64,000 nucleotides of DNA, taken from Beta vulgaris subsp. vulgaris (Eukaryota; Streptophyta; Magnoliopsida; Caryophyllales; Amaranthaceae). The stretch lies in NCBI RefSeq assembly GCF_026745355.1, contig NC_079210.1, positions 30,682,616-30,746,615 on the forward strand, in the 5' to 3' direction. The stretch's first letter is position 1, and every line of letters begins with the position of its first letter. The notes under the pieces are model-generated. The model searched no databases. It saw nothing but the letters and a program-made list of their open reading frames with translations, and was not told where the DNA came from. The position numbers and the translations under genes are program-made. Of this stretch, positions 33,891-45,839 are shown piece by piece.

Positions 33891-36800
33891 AACATTTCTA
33901 AGGGATTGGTGAGCTCAGAAGCTGAATTTGTTGAAGTCCAATTTTTCATGTCTGTTTCATGCTCATCTTGGCCCATCATCATAATTTCGACCTAACTCCT
34001 ATCTTGGACATCAAAATTGAGCGATTCCAAAGCCTGACATGTTTTTTGCCATTTTTAAGGGGTTCATGAGCTTAGAAGCTGAATTCCTTGCAGCCCAATT
34101 TTTCACGTCTGTGTCGTTCTCATCTTGGCTCAAAATTGCAATTTGGGACTAAGTCCTAGCTCGGACCTCAAAATTGAGCTATTCAAAACCCTGAAATGTT
34201 TGTTTACCATTTCTAAAGGGTTCGTGAGCTCATAAGCTAAATTCGTTGAAGTTCAATTTTTCGCGTCCGTTTATTGCTCATCTTGGCCCAAAATCGTAAT
34301 TTGGGCCTAACTCCTAGATCGGACTTCAAAATTGAGCGATTCAAAAGCCTGAATATTTTTTTCACCGTTTCTAAAGGATTCATAAGCTCATAAGCTGAAT
34401 TCGTTGAAGTCCGATTTTTTGCGTCTGTTTCCTGCTCATCTTGGCCCAACATCGTCATTTGGGCCTAACTCTTAGCTCGGACATCAGAATTGAGCGATTC
34501 CAAAGCCTGACATGTTTTTTTTTTCCATTTCTAAGGGATTCGTGAGCTCAGAAATTGAATTCCTTGCAGTCAGATTTTTTGTGTCTGTTTACTACTCATC
34601 GGTGCACGAACTCGTAATTCGGGCATAACTCCTAGCTCGGACAAAAGAAATGAGCGATTCAAAAGCCTGAATTGGTTTTTTACAATTTCTAAGGGGCTCG
34701 TGAGCTCAGAAGCTGAATTCGTTAAAGTCCGATATTCCGTGTCTGTTTCATGCTCATCTTGGCCCAACATCATAATTTCGACCTAACTCCTATCTCAGAC
34801 ATCAGAATTATGCGATTTCAAAGTTTATCATGTTTTTTTTACCATTTCTAAGGGGTTCGTTAGCTCAGAAGCTGAATTCCTTGCAGCCAAATTTTCCGCA
34901 TCTGTGTCCTCATCTTGGCTCAAAATTGTAATTTTGGGACTAACTCCTAGCTCGGACCTTAAAATTGAGCGATTCAAAAGCCTGAAATGTTTTTTTACCA
35001 TTTCTAAGGGGTTCGTGAGCTCAGAAGATGATTTCGTTGAAGTCCGATTTTTCGCGTCTGTTTCCTGTTCATCTTGGCCCAAAATCGTAATTTGGGCCTA
35101 ACTCTTAGCTCGGACATCAGAATTGAGCGATTCCAAAGCCTGACATGTTTTTTTTACAATTTCTAAGGGGTTCGTGAGCTCAGAAGCTGAATTCCTTGCA
35201 ATCAGATTTTTTGTGTCTGTTTACTACTCATCTGTGCCCAAAATCGTAATTTGGGAATAACTCCTAGCTCGGACATCAGAGTTGAGCAATTCAAAAGCCT
35301 GGATTGGTTTTTTACCATTTCCAAGGGGTTGGTGACATCATAAGCTGAATTCGTTGAAGTCCAATTTTTCGTGTCTGTTTCATGCTCATCTTGGCCCAAC
35401 ATTGTAATTTCGTACTACCTCCTTGCTCGGTCATCAGAATTGAGCGATTCCAAAGCCTGACATGTTTTTTTGCCATTTAAAAAGGGTTCATGAGCTCAGA
35501 AGCTGAATACCTAACAGCCCAATTTTTCGCGTCTGTATCCTTCTCATCTTGGTTCAAAATTGTAATTTGGGCATAACTCCTAGCTCGGACAAAAGAAATG
35601 AGCGATTCAACAGCCTGAATTGGTTTTCTACCATTTCTAAGGGGTTCGTGAGCTCAGAAGCGGAATTCGTTGAAGTTCGATTTTTCGCGTTTGTTTCCTG
35701 CTCATCTTGGCCCATCGTAATTTGGGCCTAACTCCTAGCTCGGACATCAGCATTCAGCGATTCCAAAGCCTGACATGTTTTTTGCACCATTTCTAAGGGA
35801 TTGGTGAGCTCAGAAGCTGAATTTGTTGAAGTCCAATTTTCCATGTCTGTTTCATGCTCATCTTGGCCCAACATCATAATTTTGACCTAACTCCTATCTT
35901 GGACATCTAAATTGAGCGATTCAAAGTCTGACATGTTTTTTTGCCATTTCTAAGGGGTTCATGAGCTCAGAAGCTGAATTCCTTGCAGCCCAAATTTTCA
36001 CGTCTGTGTCGTTCTCATCTTGGCTCAAAATTGCTAGCTCGGACCTCAAAATTTAGCGATTCAAAAGCCTGAAATGTTTGTTTACCATTTCTAAAGGGTT
36101 CGTGAGCTCATAAGCTAAATTAGTTGAAGTTCAATTTTTCGCGTCCGTTTCTTGCTCATCGTGGCTCAAAATTGTAATTTGGGACTAACTCCTAGCTCGA
36201 ACCTCAAAATTGAGCGATTCAAAAGCCTGAAATGTTTTTTTACCATTTCTAAGGGTTCTGAGCTCAGCAGATGAATTCGTTGAAGTCCGATTTTTCGCGT
36301 CTGATTCCTGCTCATCTGGGCCCAACATCGTCATTTGGGCCTAACTCTTAGCTCGGACATCAGAATTGAGCGATTCCAAAGCCTGACATGTTTTTTTTTC
36401 CATTTCTAAGGGGTTCGTGAGCTCAGAAGCTGAATTCCTTGCAGTCAGATTTTTTGTATCTGTTTACTACTCATCGGTGCCCGAACTCGTAATTTGGGCA
36501 TAACTCCTAGCTCGGACAAAAGAAATGAGCGATTCAACAGCCTGAATTGGTTTTTTACCATTTCTAAGGGGTTCGTGAGCTTAGAAGCGGAATTAGTTGA
36601 AGTTCGATTTTTCGCGTCTGTTTCCAGCTCATCTTGGCCCATCGTAATTTGGGCCTAACTCCTAGCTCGGACATCAGCATTGAGCGATTCCAAAGCCTGG
36701 CATGTTTTTGTACCATTTCTAAGGGGTTCGTGAGCTCAGAAGCTGAATTCCTTGCAGTCAGATTTTTTGTGTCTGTTACTACTCATCTGTGCCAAAAATC

Positions 36801-37500
36801 GTAATTTGGGCATAACTCCTACCACGGACATCATAATTGAGCGATTCAAAAGCCTGAATTGGTTTTTTTACCATTTCTAAGGGGTTGGTGAGCGAAAGCT
36901 GAATTCGTTAAAGTCCGATATTCCGTGTCTGTTTCATGCTCATCTTGGCCCAACATCATAATTTCGACCTAACTCCTATCTCAGACATCAGAATTATGCG
37001 ATTTCAAAGCTTATCATGTTTTTTTTACCATTTCTAAGGGGTTCGTTAGCTCAGAGGCTGAATTCCTTGCAGCCAAATTTTCCGCATATGTGTCCTCATC
37101 TTGGCTCAAAATTGTAATTTTGGGACTAACTCCTAGCTCGGACCTTAAAATTGAGCGATTCAAAAGCCTGAAATGTTTTTTTACCATTTCTAAGGAGTTC
37201 GTGAGCTCAGAAGCTGATTTAGTTGAAGTCCGATTTTTCGCGTCTGTTTCCTGCTCATCTTGGCCCAACATCTAAATTTGGGCCTAACTCCTAGCTCGGA
37301 CATTAGAATTGAGCGATTCAAAAGCCTGACATGTTTTTTTTACCATTTCTAAGGGTTCATGAGCTTAGAAGCTGAATTCCTTGCAGTTAGATTTTTTGTG
37401 TCTGTTTACTACTCATTTGTGCCCAAAATTGTAATTTGGGAATAACTCGAAGCTCGGACATCAGAATTGAGCGATTCAAAAGCCTAAATTGGTTATTTAC
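33891..37500. repeat. Satellite array: ~1.9-2.2-kb repeated blocks
   Basis: The run 'agggattggtgagctcag' with its following monomers starts at 33901 and again at 35796 (offset 1895, twelve monomers). The 'aacatcataatttcgacc' and 'tccgcatctgtgtcctcatc' monomers at about 34765-34915 recur at about 36950-37105 (offset about 2186, close to fourteen monomers). The two offsets differ because blocks were gained or lost between the copies. Confidence 0.85.
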
Positions 37501-40500
37501 CATTTTTAAGGGAATGGTGAGCTCAGAAGCTGAATTTGTTGAAGTCCAATTTTTCGTGTCTGTTTCATGCTCATCTTGGCCCAACATCGTAATTTCGACC
37601 TAACTCCTATCTTGGACATCAAAATTGAGCGATTCCAAACTCTGACATAATTTTTTGCCATTTCTAAGGGGTTCATGAGCTCAGAAGCTGAATTCCTTGC
37701 AGCCCAATTTTTCGCGTCTGTGTCGTTCTCATCTTGGCTCAAAATTGTAATTCCTAACTCGGACCTCAAAATTGAGCGATTCAAAAGCCTGAAATGTTTG
37801 TTTACCATTTCTAAACAGTTCGTGAGCTCATAAGCTAAATTCGTTGAATTTCGATTTTTCGCATCCGTTTCTTGCTCATCTTGGCCCAAAATCGTAATTT
37901 GGGCCTAACTCCTAGCTCGGACTTCAGAATTGAGCGATTCAAATGCCTGAATATTTTTTTCACCATTTCTAAAGGGTTCGTGAGCTCAGAAGCTGAATTC
38001 GCTGAAGTCCGATTTTTCGTGTCAGTTTCGTGCTCATCTTGGCCCAACATTGTAATTTGGGCCTAACTCCTATCTCTAACAAAAATTGAGTGATTCCAAA
38101 GCCTGACATGTTTTTTTACCATTTTTAAGGGGTTCGATAGGCTCAGAAGCTCAATTCCTTGCAGCCCTATTTTTCGCGTCTGTGTCCTTCTCACCTTGGT
38201 TCAAAATTGTAATTTGGGACTAACTCCTAGCTCGGACCTCAAAATTGAGCCATCAAAAGCCTGAAATATTTTTTTTAACAATTTATAAAGGGTTCGTGAG
38301 CTGAGAAGCTAAATTCGTTGAAGTCTGATTTTTCGCGTCCGTTTCTTGCTCATCTTGGCCCAAAATCGTAATTTGGTTCTAACTCCTAGCCCGAACATTA
38401 GAATTGAGCAATTCAAAAGTCTGAATCGGTTTTTTACCATTTCTAAGGGATTCGCGAGCTCAGAAGTTGAATTCGTTGAATCCGATTTTTCGCGTCCGCT
38501 TCTTGCTTATCTTGGCCCAAAATCGTAATTCGGGCCTAGGTCCTAGCTCGGACATCATAATTGAGCGATTCAATAGCCTCATAGGTTTTTTTTTACCATT
38601 TCTTAGGGGTTCGTGAGGTCAGAAGCTGAATTCGTTGAAGTTCGATTTTTTGCGTCAGTTTCCTCCTCATCTTGGCCGAAAATCGTAATTTGGGCCTAGC
38701 TCCTAGCTTGGACATCAGAATTAAGCGATTCAAAGGGGTTCTTGAGCGCAGAAGCTGAATTCCTTGCAGGCAGATTTTTTGTGTCTGTTTAGTACTAATA
38801 TGTGCCCAAAATCGTAATTTGGGCATAACTCCTAGCTCGGACATCATAATTTAGCGATTCAAAAGCCTGAAATGTTTTTTTTACCATTTCTAAGGGGTTC
38901 TTGAGCTAAGAAGATGAATTCCTTGAAATCCGATTTTTCGCGTCTGTTTTCTGCTCATCTTGGCCTAACATCGTAATTTGGGCCTAACTCTTCGGACATC
39001 AGAAATGAGCAATTCAACAGCCTGAATTGGTTTACCATTTCTAATTTGGGACTAACTCCTAGCTCGGACCTCAAAATTGATCCATTCAAAAGCCTGAAAT
39101 GTTTTTTTTTACCATTTATAAGGGGTTCGTGAGCTGAGAAGCTAAATTCGTTGAAGTCTGATTTTTCGCGTCCGTTTCTTACTCATCTTGGCCCAAAATC
39201 GTAATTTGGGCCTAACTCCTAGCCTGGACATCAGAATTGAGCAATTCAAAAGCCTGAATTGGTTATTTACCATTTCTAAGGGGTTCGTGAGCTCAGAAGC
39301 TGAATTCCTTGCAATTTCATTTTTTGTGTTTGTTTACTACTCATCTGTGCCCAAAATCGTAATTTGGGCATAAGTCCTCGGACATCAGAAATGAGCAATT
39401 CAACAGCCTGAATTGGTTTTTTAACATTGCTAAGGGGTTCGTGAGCTTGGAAGCTGAATTCATTGAAGTCCAATTTTTCGTGTCTGTTTCGTGCTCATCT
39501 TGGCCCAACAACGTAATTTCGACCTAACTCCTATCTCGGACATCAGAAGAGCGATTTCAAATTCTGACATGTTTTTTTTCCCATTTCTAAGGGGTTTGTT
39601 AGCTTAGAAGCTGAATGCCTTGCAGCGAAATTTTTCGCGTCTGTGTCCTTCTCATCTTGGCTCAAATTGTAATTTGGGACTAACACCTAGCTCGGACCTC
39701 AAAATTGAATGATTCAAAAGCCTGAAATGTTTTTGTTACCATTTCTAAGGGGTTCGTGAGCTTAGAAGTTGAATTCGTTGAAGTCCGATTTTTCTCGTTT
39801 TTTCCTGCTCATCTTGGCCAAAATCGTAATTTGGGCCTAACTCTTATCTCGGACATCAGAATTGGGCGATTCCAAAGCCTGACATGTTTTCTTAGCCATT
39901 TCTAAGGGGTTCGTGAGCTCAGAAGCTGAATTCCTTGCAGTCATATTTTTTGTGTCTGTTTACTACTCATTTGTGCCTAAAATTGAGCGATTGAAAAGCC
40001 TGAATTGTTTTATACCATTTATAAGGAGTTCGTGAGCTCAGAAGCTGAATTCGTTGAAGTCCGATTTTTCGTGTCTGTTTCCTGCTTATCTTGGCCCAAC
40101 ATCTAAATTTGGGCCTAACTCCTAGCTTGGACATTAGAATTGAGCGATTCAAATGCCTGACATGTTTTTTTTACCATTTCTAAGGGGTTCGTGAGCTCAG
40201 AAGCTGAATTTGTTGAAGTCCAATTTTTCGTGTCTGTTTCATGCTCATTTTGGCCCAACATCGTAATTTCGACCTAACTCCTATCTTTGACATCAAATTG
40301 AGCGATTCCAAAGTCTGACATGTTTTTTTGCCATTTCTAAGGGGTTCATGAGCTCAGAAGCTGAATTCCTTGCAGCCCAATTATTCACGTCTCTGTCGTT
40401 CTCATCTTGGCTCAAAATAGTAATTTGGGACTAACTCCTAGCTCGGACCTCAAAATTGAGCGATTCAAAAGCCTGAAATGTTTGTTTACCATTTCTAAAC

Positions 40501-43500
40501 GGTTCGTGAGCTCATAAGCTAAATTCGTCGAAGTTCGATTTTTCACGTCCGTTTCTTGCTCATCTTGGCCCAAAATAGTAATTTGGGCCTAACTGCTAGC
40601 TCGGACTTCAGAATTGAGCGATTCAAAAGCCTGAATATTTTTTTTCACCATTTCTAAAGGGTTCGTGAGCTCTGAAGCTGAATTCGTTGAAGTCCGATTT
40701 TTCGTGTCAGTTTCGTGCTCATCTTGGCCCAACATCGTAATTTGGGCCTAGCTCCTATCTGTGACAAAAATTGAGCGATTCCAAAGCCTGACATGTTTTT
40801 TTACCATTTTTAAGGGGTTCGATAGGCTCAGAAGCTCAATTCCTTGCAGCCCAATTTTTCGCGTCTGTGTCCTTCTCAACTTGGCTCAAAATTGTAATTT
40901 GGGACTAACTCCTAGCTCGGACCTCAAAATTGAGCGATTCAAAAGCCTGAAATGTTTTTTTTAACAATTTATAAGGGGTTCGTGAGCTGAGAAGCTAAAT
41001 TCGTTGAAGTCTGGTTTTTCGCGTCCGTTTCTTGCTCATCTTGGCCCAAAATCGTAATTTGGGTCTAACTTCTAGCCCGAACATTAGAATTGAGCAATTC
41101 AAAAGTCTGAATCGATTTTTTACCATTTCTAAGGGGTTCGTGAGCTCAGATGTTGAATTCGTTGAATCCGATTTTTCGCGTCCGCTTCTTGCTTATCTTG
41201 GCCCAAAATCGTAATTTGGGCATAGGTCCTAGCTCGGACATCATAATTGAGCGATTCAATAGCCTCAAAGGTTTTTTTTACCATTTCTAAGGGGTTCGTG
41301 AGCTCAGAAGCTGAATTCGTTGAAGTCCGATTTTTTGCGTCAGTTTCCTCCTCATCTTGGCCCAAAATCGTAATTGGGCCTAGGTCCTAGCTCGGACATC
41401 AGAATTAAGCGATTCAAAGGGGTTCTTGAGCGCAGAAGCTGAATTCCTTGCAGGCAGATTTTTTGTGTCTGTTTAGTACTAATATGTGCCCAAAATCGTA
41501 ATTTGGGCATAACTCCTAGCTCGGACATCATAATTTAGTGATTCAAAAGCCTGAAATATTTTTTTACCATTTCTAAGGGGTTCTTGAGCTAAGAAGATGA
41601 ATTCCTTGAAGTCCGATTTTTCGCTTCTGTTTTCTGCTCATCTTGGCCTAACATCATAATTTGGGCCTAACTCTTAGCTCGGACATCAGAATTGAGCAAA
41701 ATCGTAATTTGGGCATAACTCTTCGGACATCAGAAATGAGCAATTCAACAGCCTGAATTGGTTTACCATTTCTAATTTGGGACTAACTCCTAGCTCGGAC
41801 CTCAAAATTGAGCGATTCAAAAGCCTGAAATGTTTTTTTTTACCATTTCTAAGGGGTTCGTGAGCTGAGAAGCTAAATTCGTTGAAGTCCGATTTTTCGC
41901 ATCCGTTTCATGCTCATCTTGGCCCAAAATCGTAATTTAGGCCTAACTCCTAGCCTGGACATCAGAATTGAGCAATTCAAATGCCTGAATTGGTTTTTTT
42001 ACCATTTCTAAGGGGTTCGTGAGCTCAGAAGTTGAATTCGTTGAATCCGATCTTTCGCGTCCGCTTCTTGCTTATCTTGGCCCAAAATCGTAATTTGGGC
42101 CTAGCTCCTAGCTCGGACATCATAATTGAGCGATTCAATAGCCTCACAGGTTTTTTTTACCATTTCTAAGGGGTTCGTGAGCTCATAAGCTGAATTCGTT
42201 GAAGTCCGATTTTTCGCGTCTGTTTCCTCCTCATCTAAGCCCAAAATCGTAATTTGGGCCTAGCTCCTAGCTCGGACATCAGAATTGAGCGATTCAAAGG
42301 GGTTCTTGAGCTCATAAGCTGAATTCCTTGCAGGCAGATTTTTTTTGTCTGTTTACTACTAATCTGTGCCCATAAAAAAAAATTTGGGCATAACTCCTAG
42401 TTCGGACATCAGATTTGAGCGATTCAAAAGCCTGAAATGTTTTTTTACCATTTCTAAGGGTTCTTGAGCTCAGAAGATGAATTTCTTGCAGTCTGATTTT
42501 TTGTGTCTGTTTACTACTCATTTGTGCCCAAAATCGTAATTTGGGCCTAACTTCTAACTAGGACATGATAATTGAGCGATTAAAAAACCTAACATGTTTT
42601 TTTTACCATTTCTAAGGGGTTCGTGAGCTCAGAAGGTGAATTCGTTGAATCCGATTTTTCGCGTCCGCTTCTTGCTTATCTTGGCCCAAAATCGTAATTT
42701 GGGCCTAGCTCCTAGCTCGGACATCATAATTGAGCGATTCAATAGCCTCACAGGTTTTTTTTAACATTTCTAAGGGGTTCGTGAGCTCAGAAGCTGAATT
42801 CGTTGAAGACCGATTTTTCGCGTCTGTTTTCACCTTATCTTGGCCCAAAATCGTAATTTGTGCCTAGCTCCTAGCTCGGACTTCAGAATTGAGCGATTCA
42901 AAGGGGTTCTTGAGCTCAGAAGCTGAATTCCTTGCAGGTAGATTTTTTTATGTCTGTTTACTACTAATCTGTGCCCAAAATCGTAATTTGGGCATAACTC
43001 CTAGCTCGGACATCAGAATTGAGCGATTCAAAAGCCTGAAATGTTTTTTTTACCATTTCTAAGGGGTTCTTGAGCTCAGAAGATGAATTCCTTGAAGTCC
43101 GATTTTTCGCTTATGTTTCCTTCTCATCTTGGCCTAACATCGTAATTTGGGCCTAAATCTTAGCTCGAACATCAGAATTGAGCGATTCAAAAGCCTGAAT
43201 TGGTTATTTACCTTTTCTAAGGGGTTCGTGAGCTCAGAAGTTGAATTCCTTGCAGTTTGATTTTTTGTGTCTGTTTACTACTCATGTGTGCCCAAAATTG
43301 TAATTTGGGCATAACTTCTCGGACATCAGAAATGAGCAATTCAACAGCCTGAATTGGTTTTTTACCATTTCTAAGGGGTTCGTGAGCTCGGAAGCTGAAT
43401 TCGTTGAAATCCAATTTTTCGTGTCTGTTTCGTGCTCATCTTGGCCCAACAACGTAATTTCGACCTAATTCCTATCTCGGACATCAGAATTGAGCGATTT

Positions 43501-43530
43501 CAAAGTCTGACATGTTTTTTTTACCATTTC
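37501..43530. repeat. Satellite array: ~2.7-kb higher-order unit and derived short monomers
   Basis: Sequence from about 37530 recurs from about 40205 (offset about 2675, seventeen monomers) and continues to about 39050 / 41790. A distinctive shortened monomer, 'gattcaaaggggttcttgag', lacks the T-run segment; it is seen near 38730, 41412, 42294 and 42895. Another short form, 'tggtttaccatttctaattt', occurs near 39030 and 41760. The region 41.9-43.2 kb holds additional partial repeats of the same blocks. No gene is present. Confidence 0.88.
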
Positions 43531-45839
43531 TAAGGGGTTCGTGAGCTCGGAAGCTGAATTCGTTGAAGTCCAATTTTTCGTGTCTGTTTCGTGCTCATCT
43601 TGGCCCAACAACGTAATTTCGACCTAATTCCTATCTCGGACATCAGAATTGAGCGATTTCAAAGTCTGACATGTTTTTTTTCCCATTTCTAAGGGGTTCG
43701 TTAGCTTAGAAGCTGAATTCCTTGCAGCCAAATTTTTCGCGTCTGTGTCCTTCTCATCTTGGCTCAAAATTGTAATTTGGGACTAACACCTAGCTCGGAC
43801 CTCAAAATTGAGTGATTCAAAAGCCTGAAATGTCTTTGTTACCATTTCTAAGGGGTTCGTGAGCCCAGAAGATGAATTCGTTGAAGTCTGATTTTTCGCG
43901 TTTGTTTCCTGCTCATCTTGGCCAAACATCGTAATTTGGGCCTAACTCTTATCTCGGACATCAGAATTGGGTGATTCCAAAGTCTGACATGTTTTCTTAA
44001 CCATTTCTAAGGGGTTCGTGAGCTCATAAGCTGAATTCCTTGCAGTCAGACTTTTTGTGTTTGTTTACTACTCATCTGGGCCCAAAATCGTAATTTGGGA
44101 ATAACTCCTAGCTCGGACATCAGAATTGAGCGATTCAAAAGCTTGAATTGATTTTTTACCAATTCTAAGAGGTTGGTGACCTCAGAAGCTGAATTCGTTG
44201 AAGTTTGATTTTTCGTGTCTGTTTCATGCTCATCTTGGCCCAACATCGTAATTTCGACTTAACTTCTATCTGGGACATCAGAATTGAGCGATTCCAAAGC
44301 ATGACATGTTTTTTTGCCATTTCTAAGGGGTTCATGTGCTCAGAAGTTGAATACCTTGCAACCCAATTTTTCGCGTCTGTGTCCTTCTCATCTTGACTCA
44401 AAATTGTAATTTGGGACTAACTCCTAGCTCGGAACTCAAAATTGAGCGATTCAAAAGCCTGAAATGTTTTTTTTACCATATCTAAGGGGTTTGTGAGCTC
44501 AACAGATGAATTCGTTGAAGTCCGATTTTTCGCGTCTATTTCCTGCTCATTTTGGCCCAAAATCGTAATTTGGGCCTAACTCTTAGCTCGGACATTAGAA
44601 TTGAGCGATTCCAAAGCCTGACATTTTTTTTTTTTTTACCATTTCTAAGGGGTGCGTGAGCTCAGAAGCTGAATTCCTTGCACTAAGATTTTTTGTGTCT
44701 GTTTACTACTCATCTGTGCCCGAAATCGTAATTTGGGCATAACTCCTAGCTGAGACATAAGAAATGAGCGATTCAATAGTCTGAATTGGGTTTTTACCAT
44801 TTCTAAGGGGTTCGTGAGCTCAGAAGCGGAATTCGTTGAAGTTCGATTTTTCGCGTCTGTTTCCTGCTCATCTTGGCCCATCGTAATTTGGGCCTAACTC
44901 CTAGCTCGGACATCAAAATTCAGCGATTCCAAAGCCTGACATGTTTTTTTTACCATTTCAAAGGGTTTCGTGAGCTCATAAGATGAATTCCTTGCAGTCA
45001 GTTTTTTTGTGTCTGTTTAGTACTCAGCTGTGCCAAAAATCGTAATTTGGGCATAACTCCTTGCTCGGACATCATAATTGAGCGATTCAAAAGCCTGAAT
45101 TGGTTTTTTTACCATTTCTAAGGGGTTGGTGAGCTCAGAAGCTGAATTCGTTGAAGTCCGATATTCCATGTCTGTTTTATGCTCATCTTGGCCCAACATC
45201 ATAATTTCGACCTAACTCCTATCTCAGACATCAGGATTGAGCGATTTCAAAGCCTTACATGTTTTTTTACCATTTCTAAGGGGTTTGTTAGCTCAGAAGC
45301 TGAATTCCTTGCAGCCAAATTTTTCGCGTCTGTGTCCTTCTCATCTTGGCTCAAAATTGTAATTTGGGACTAACACCTAGCTCGGACCTCAAAATTGAGT
45401 GATTCAAAAGCCTGAAAAGTTTTTGGTTACCATTTCTAAGGGGATCGTGAGCCCAGAAGATGAATTCGTTGAAGTCCGATTTTTCGCGTTTGTTTCCTGC
45501 TCATCTTGGCCAAACATCGTAATTTGGGCCTAACTCCTAGCTCGGACATCAGAGTTGAGCGATTGAAAAGCCTGAATTTTTTTTATACCATTTCTAAGGA
45601 GTTCGTGAGCTCAAAAGCTGAATTCGTTGAAGTCCGATTTTTCGTGTCTGTTTCCTGCTCATCTTGGCCCAACATTGTAATTTGGGGCTAACTCCTAGCT
45701 CGGACCTTAAAATTGAGCGATTCAAAAGCCTGAAATTTTTTTTTACCATTTGTAAGGGGTCCGTGAGCTCAGAAGATGAATTCGTTGAAATTCGATTTTT
45801 CGCGTTTGTTTCCTGCTCATCTTGGCCTAACATCGGAAT
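43531..45839. repeat. Satellite array (block around 44-45.8 kb), partly repeated 3.1 kb downstream
   Basis: The 43532-43690 monomer is almost identical to its left neighbour (43373-43531), a very recent single-monomer duplication. Monomers at about 44650-45360 recur at about 47800-48500; the 'ctcatcttgg' anchors at 45182 and 48321 give an offset of 3139 bp. No gene is present. Confidence 0.87.
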
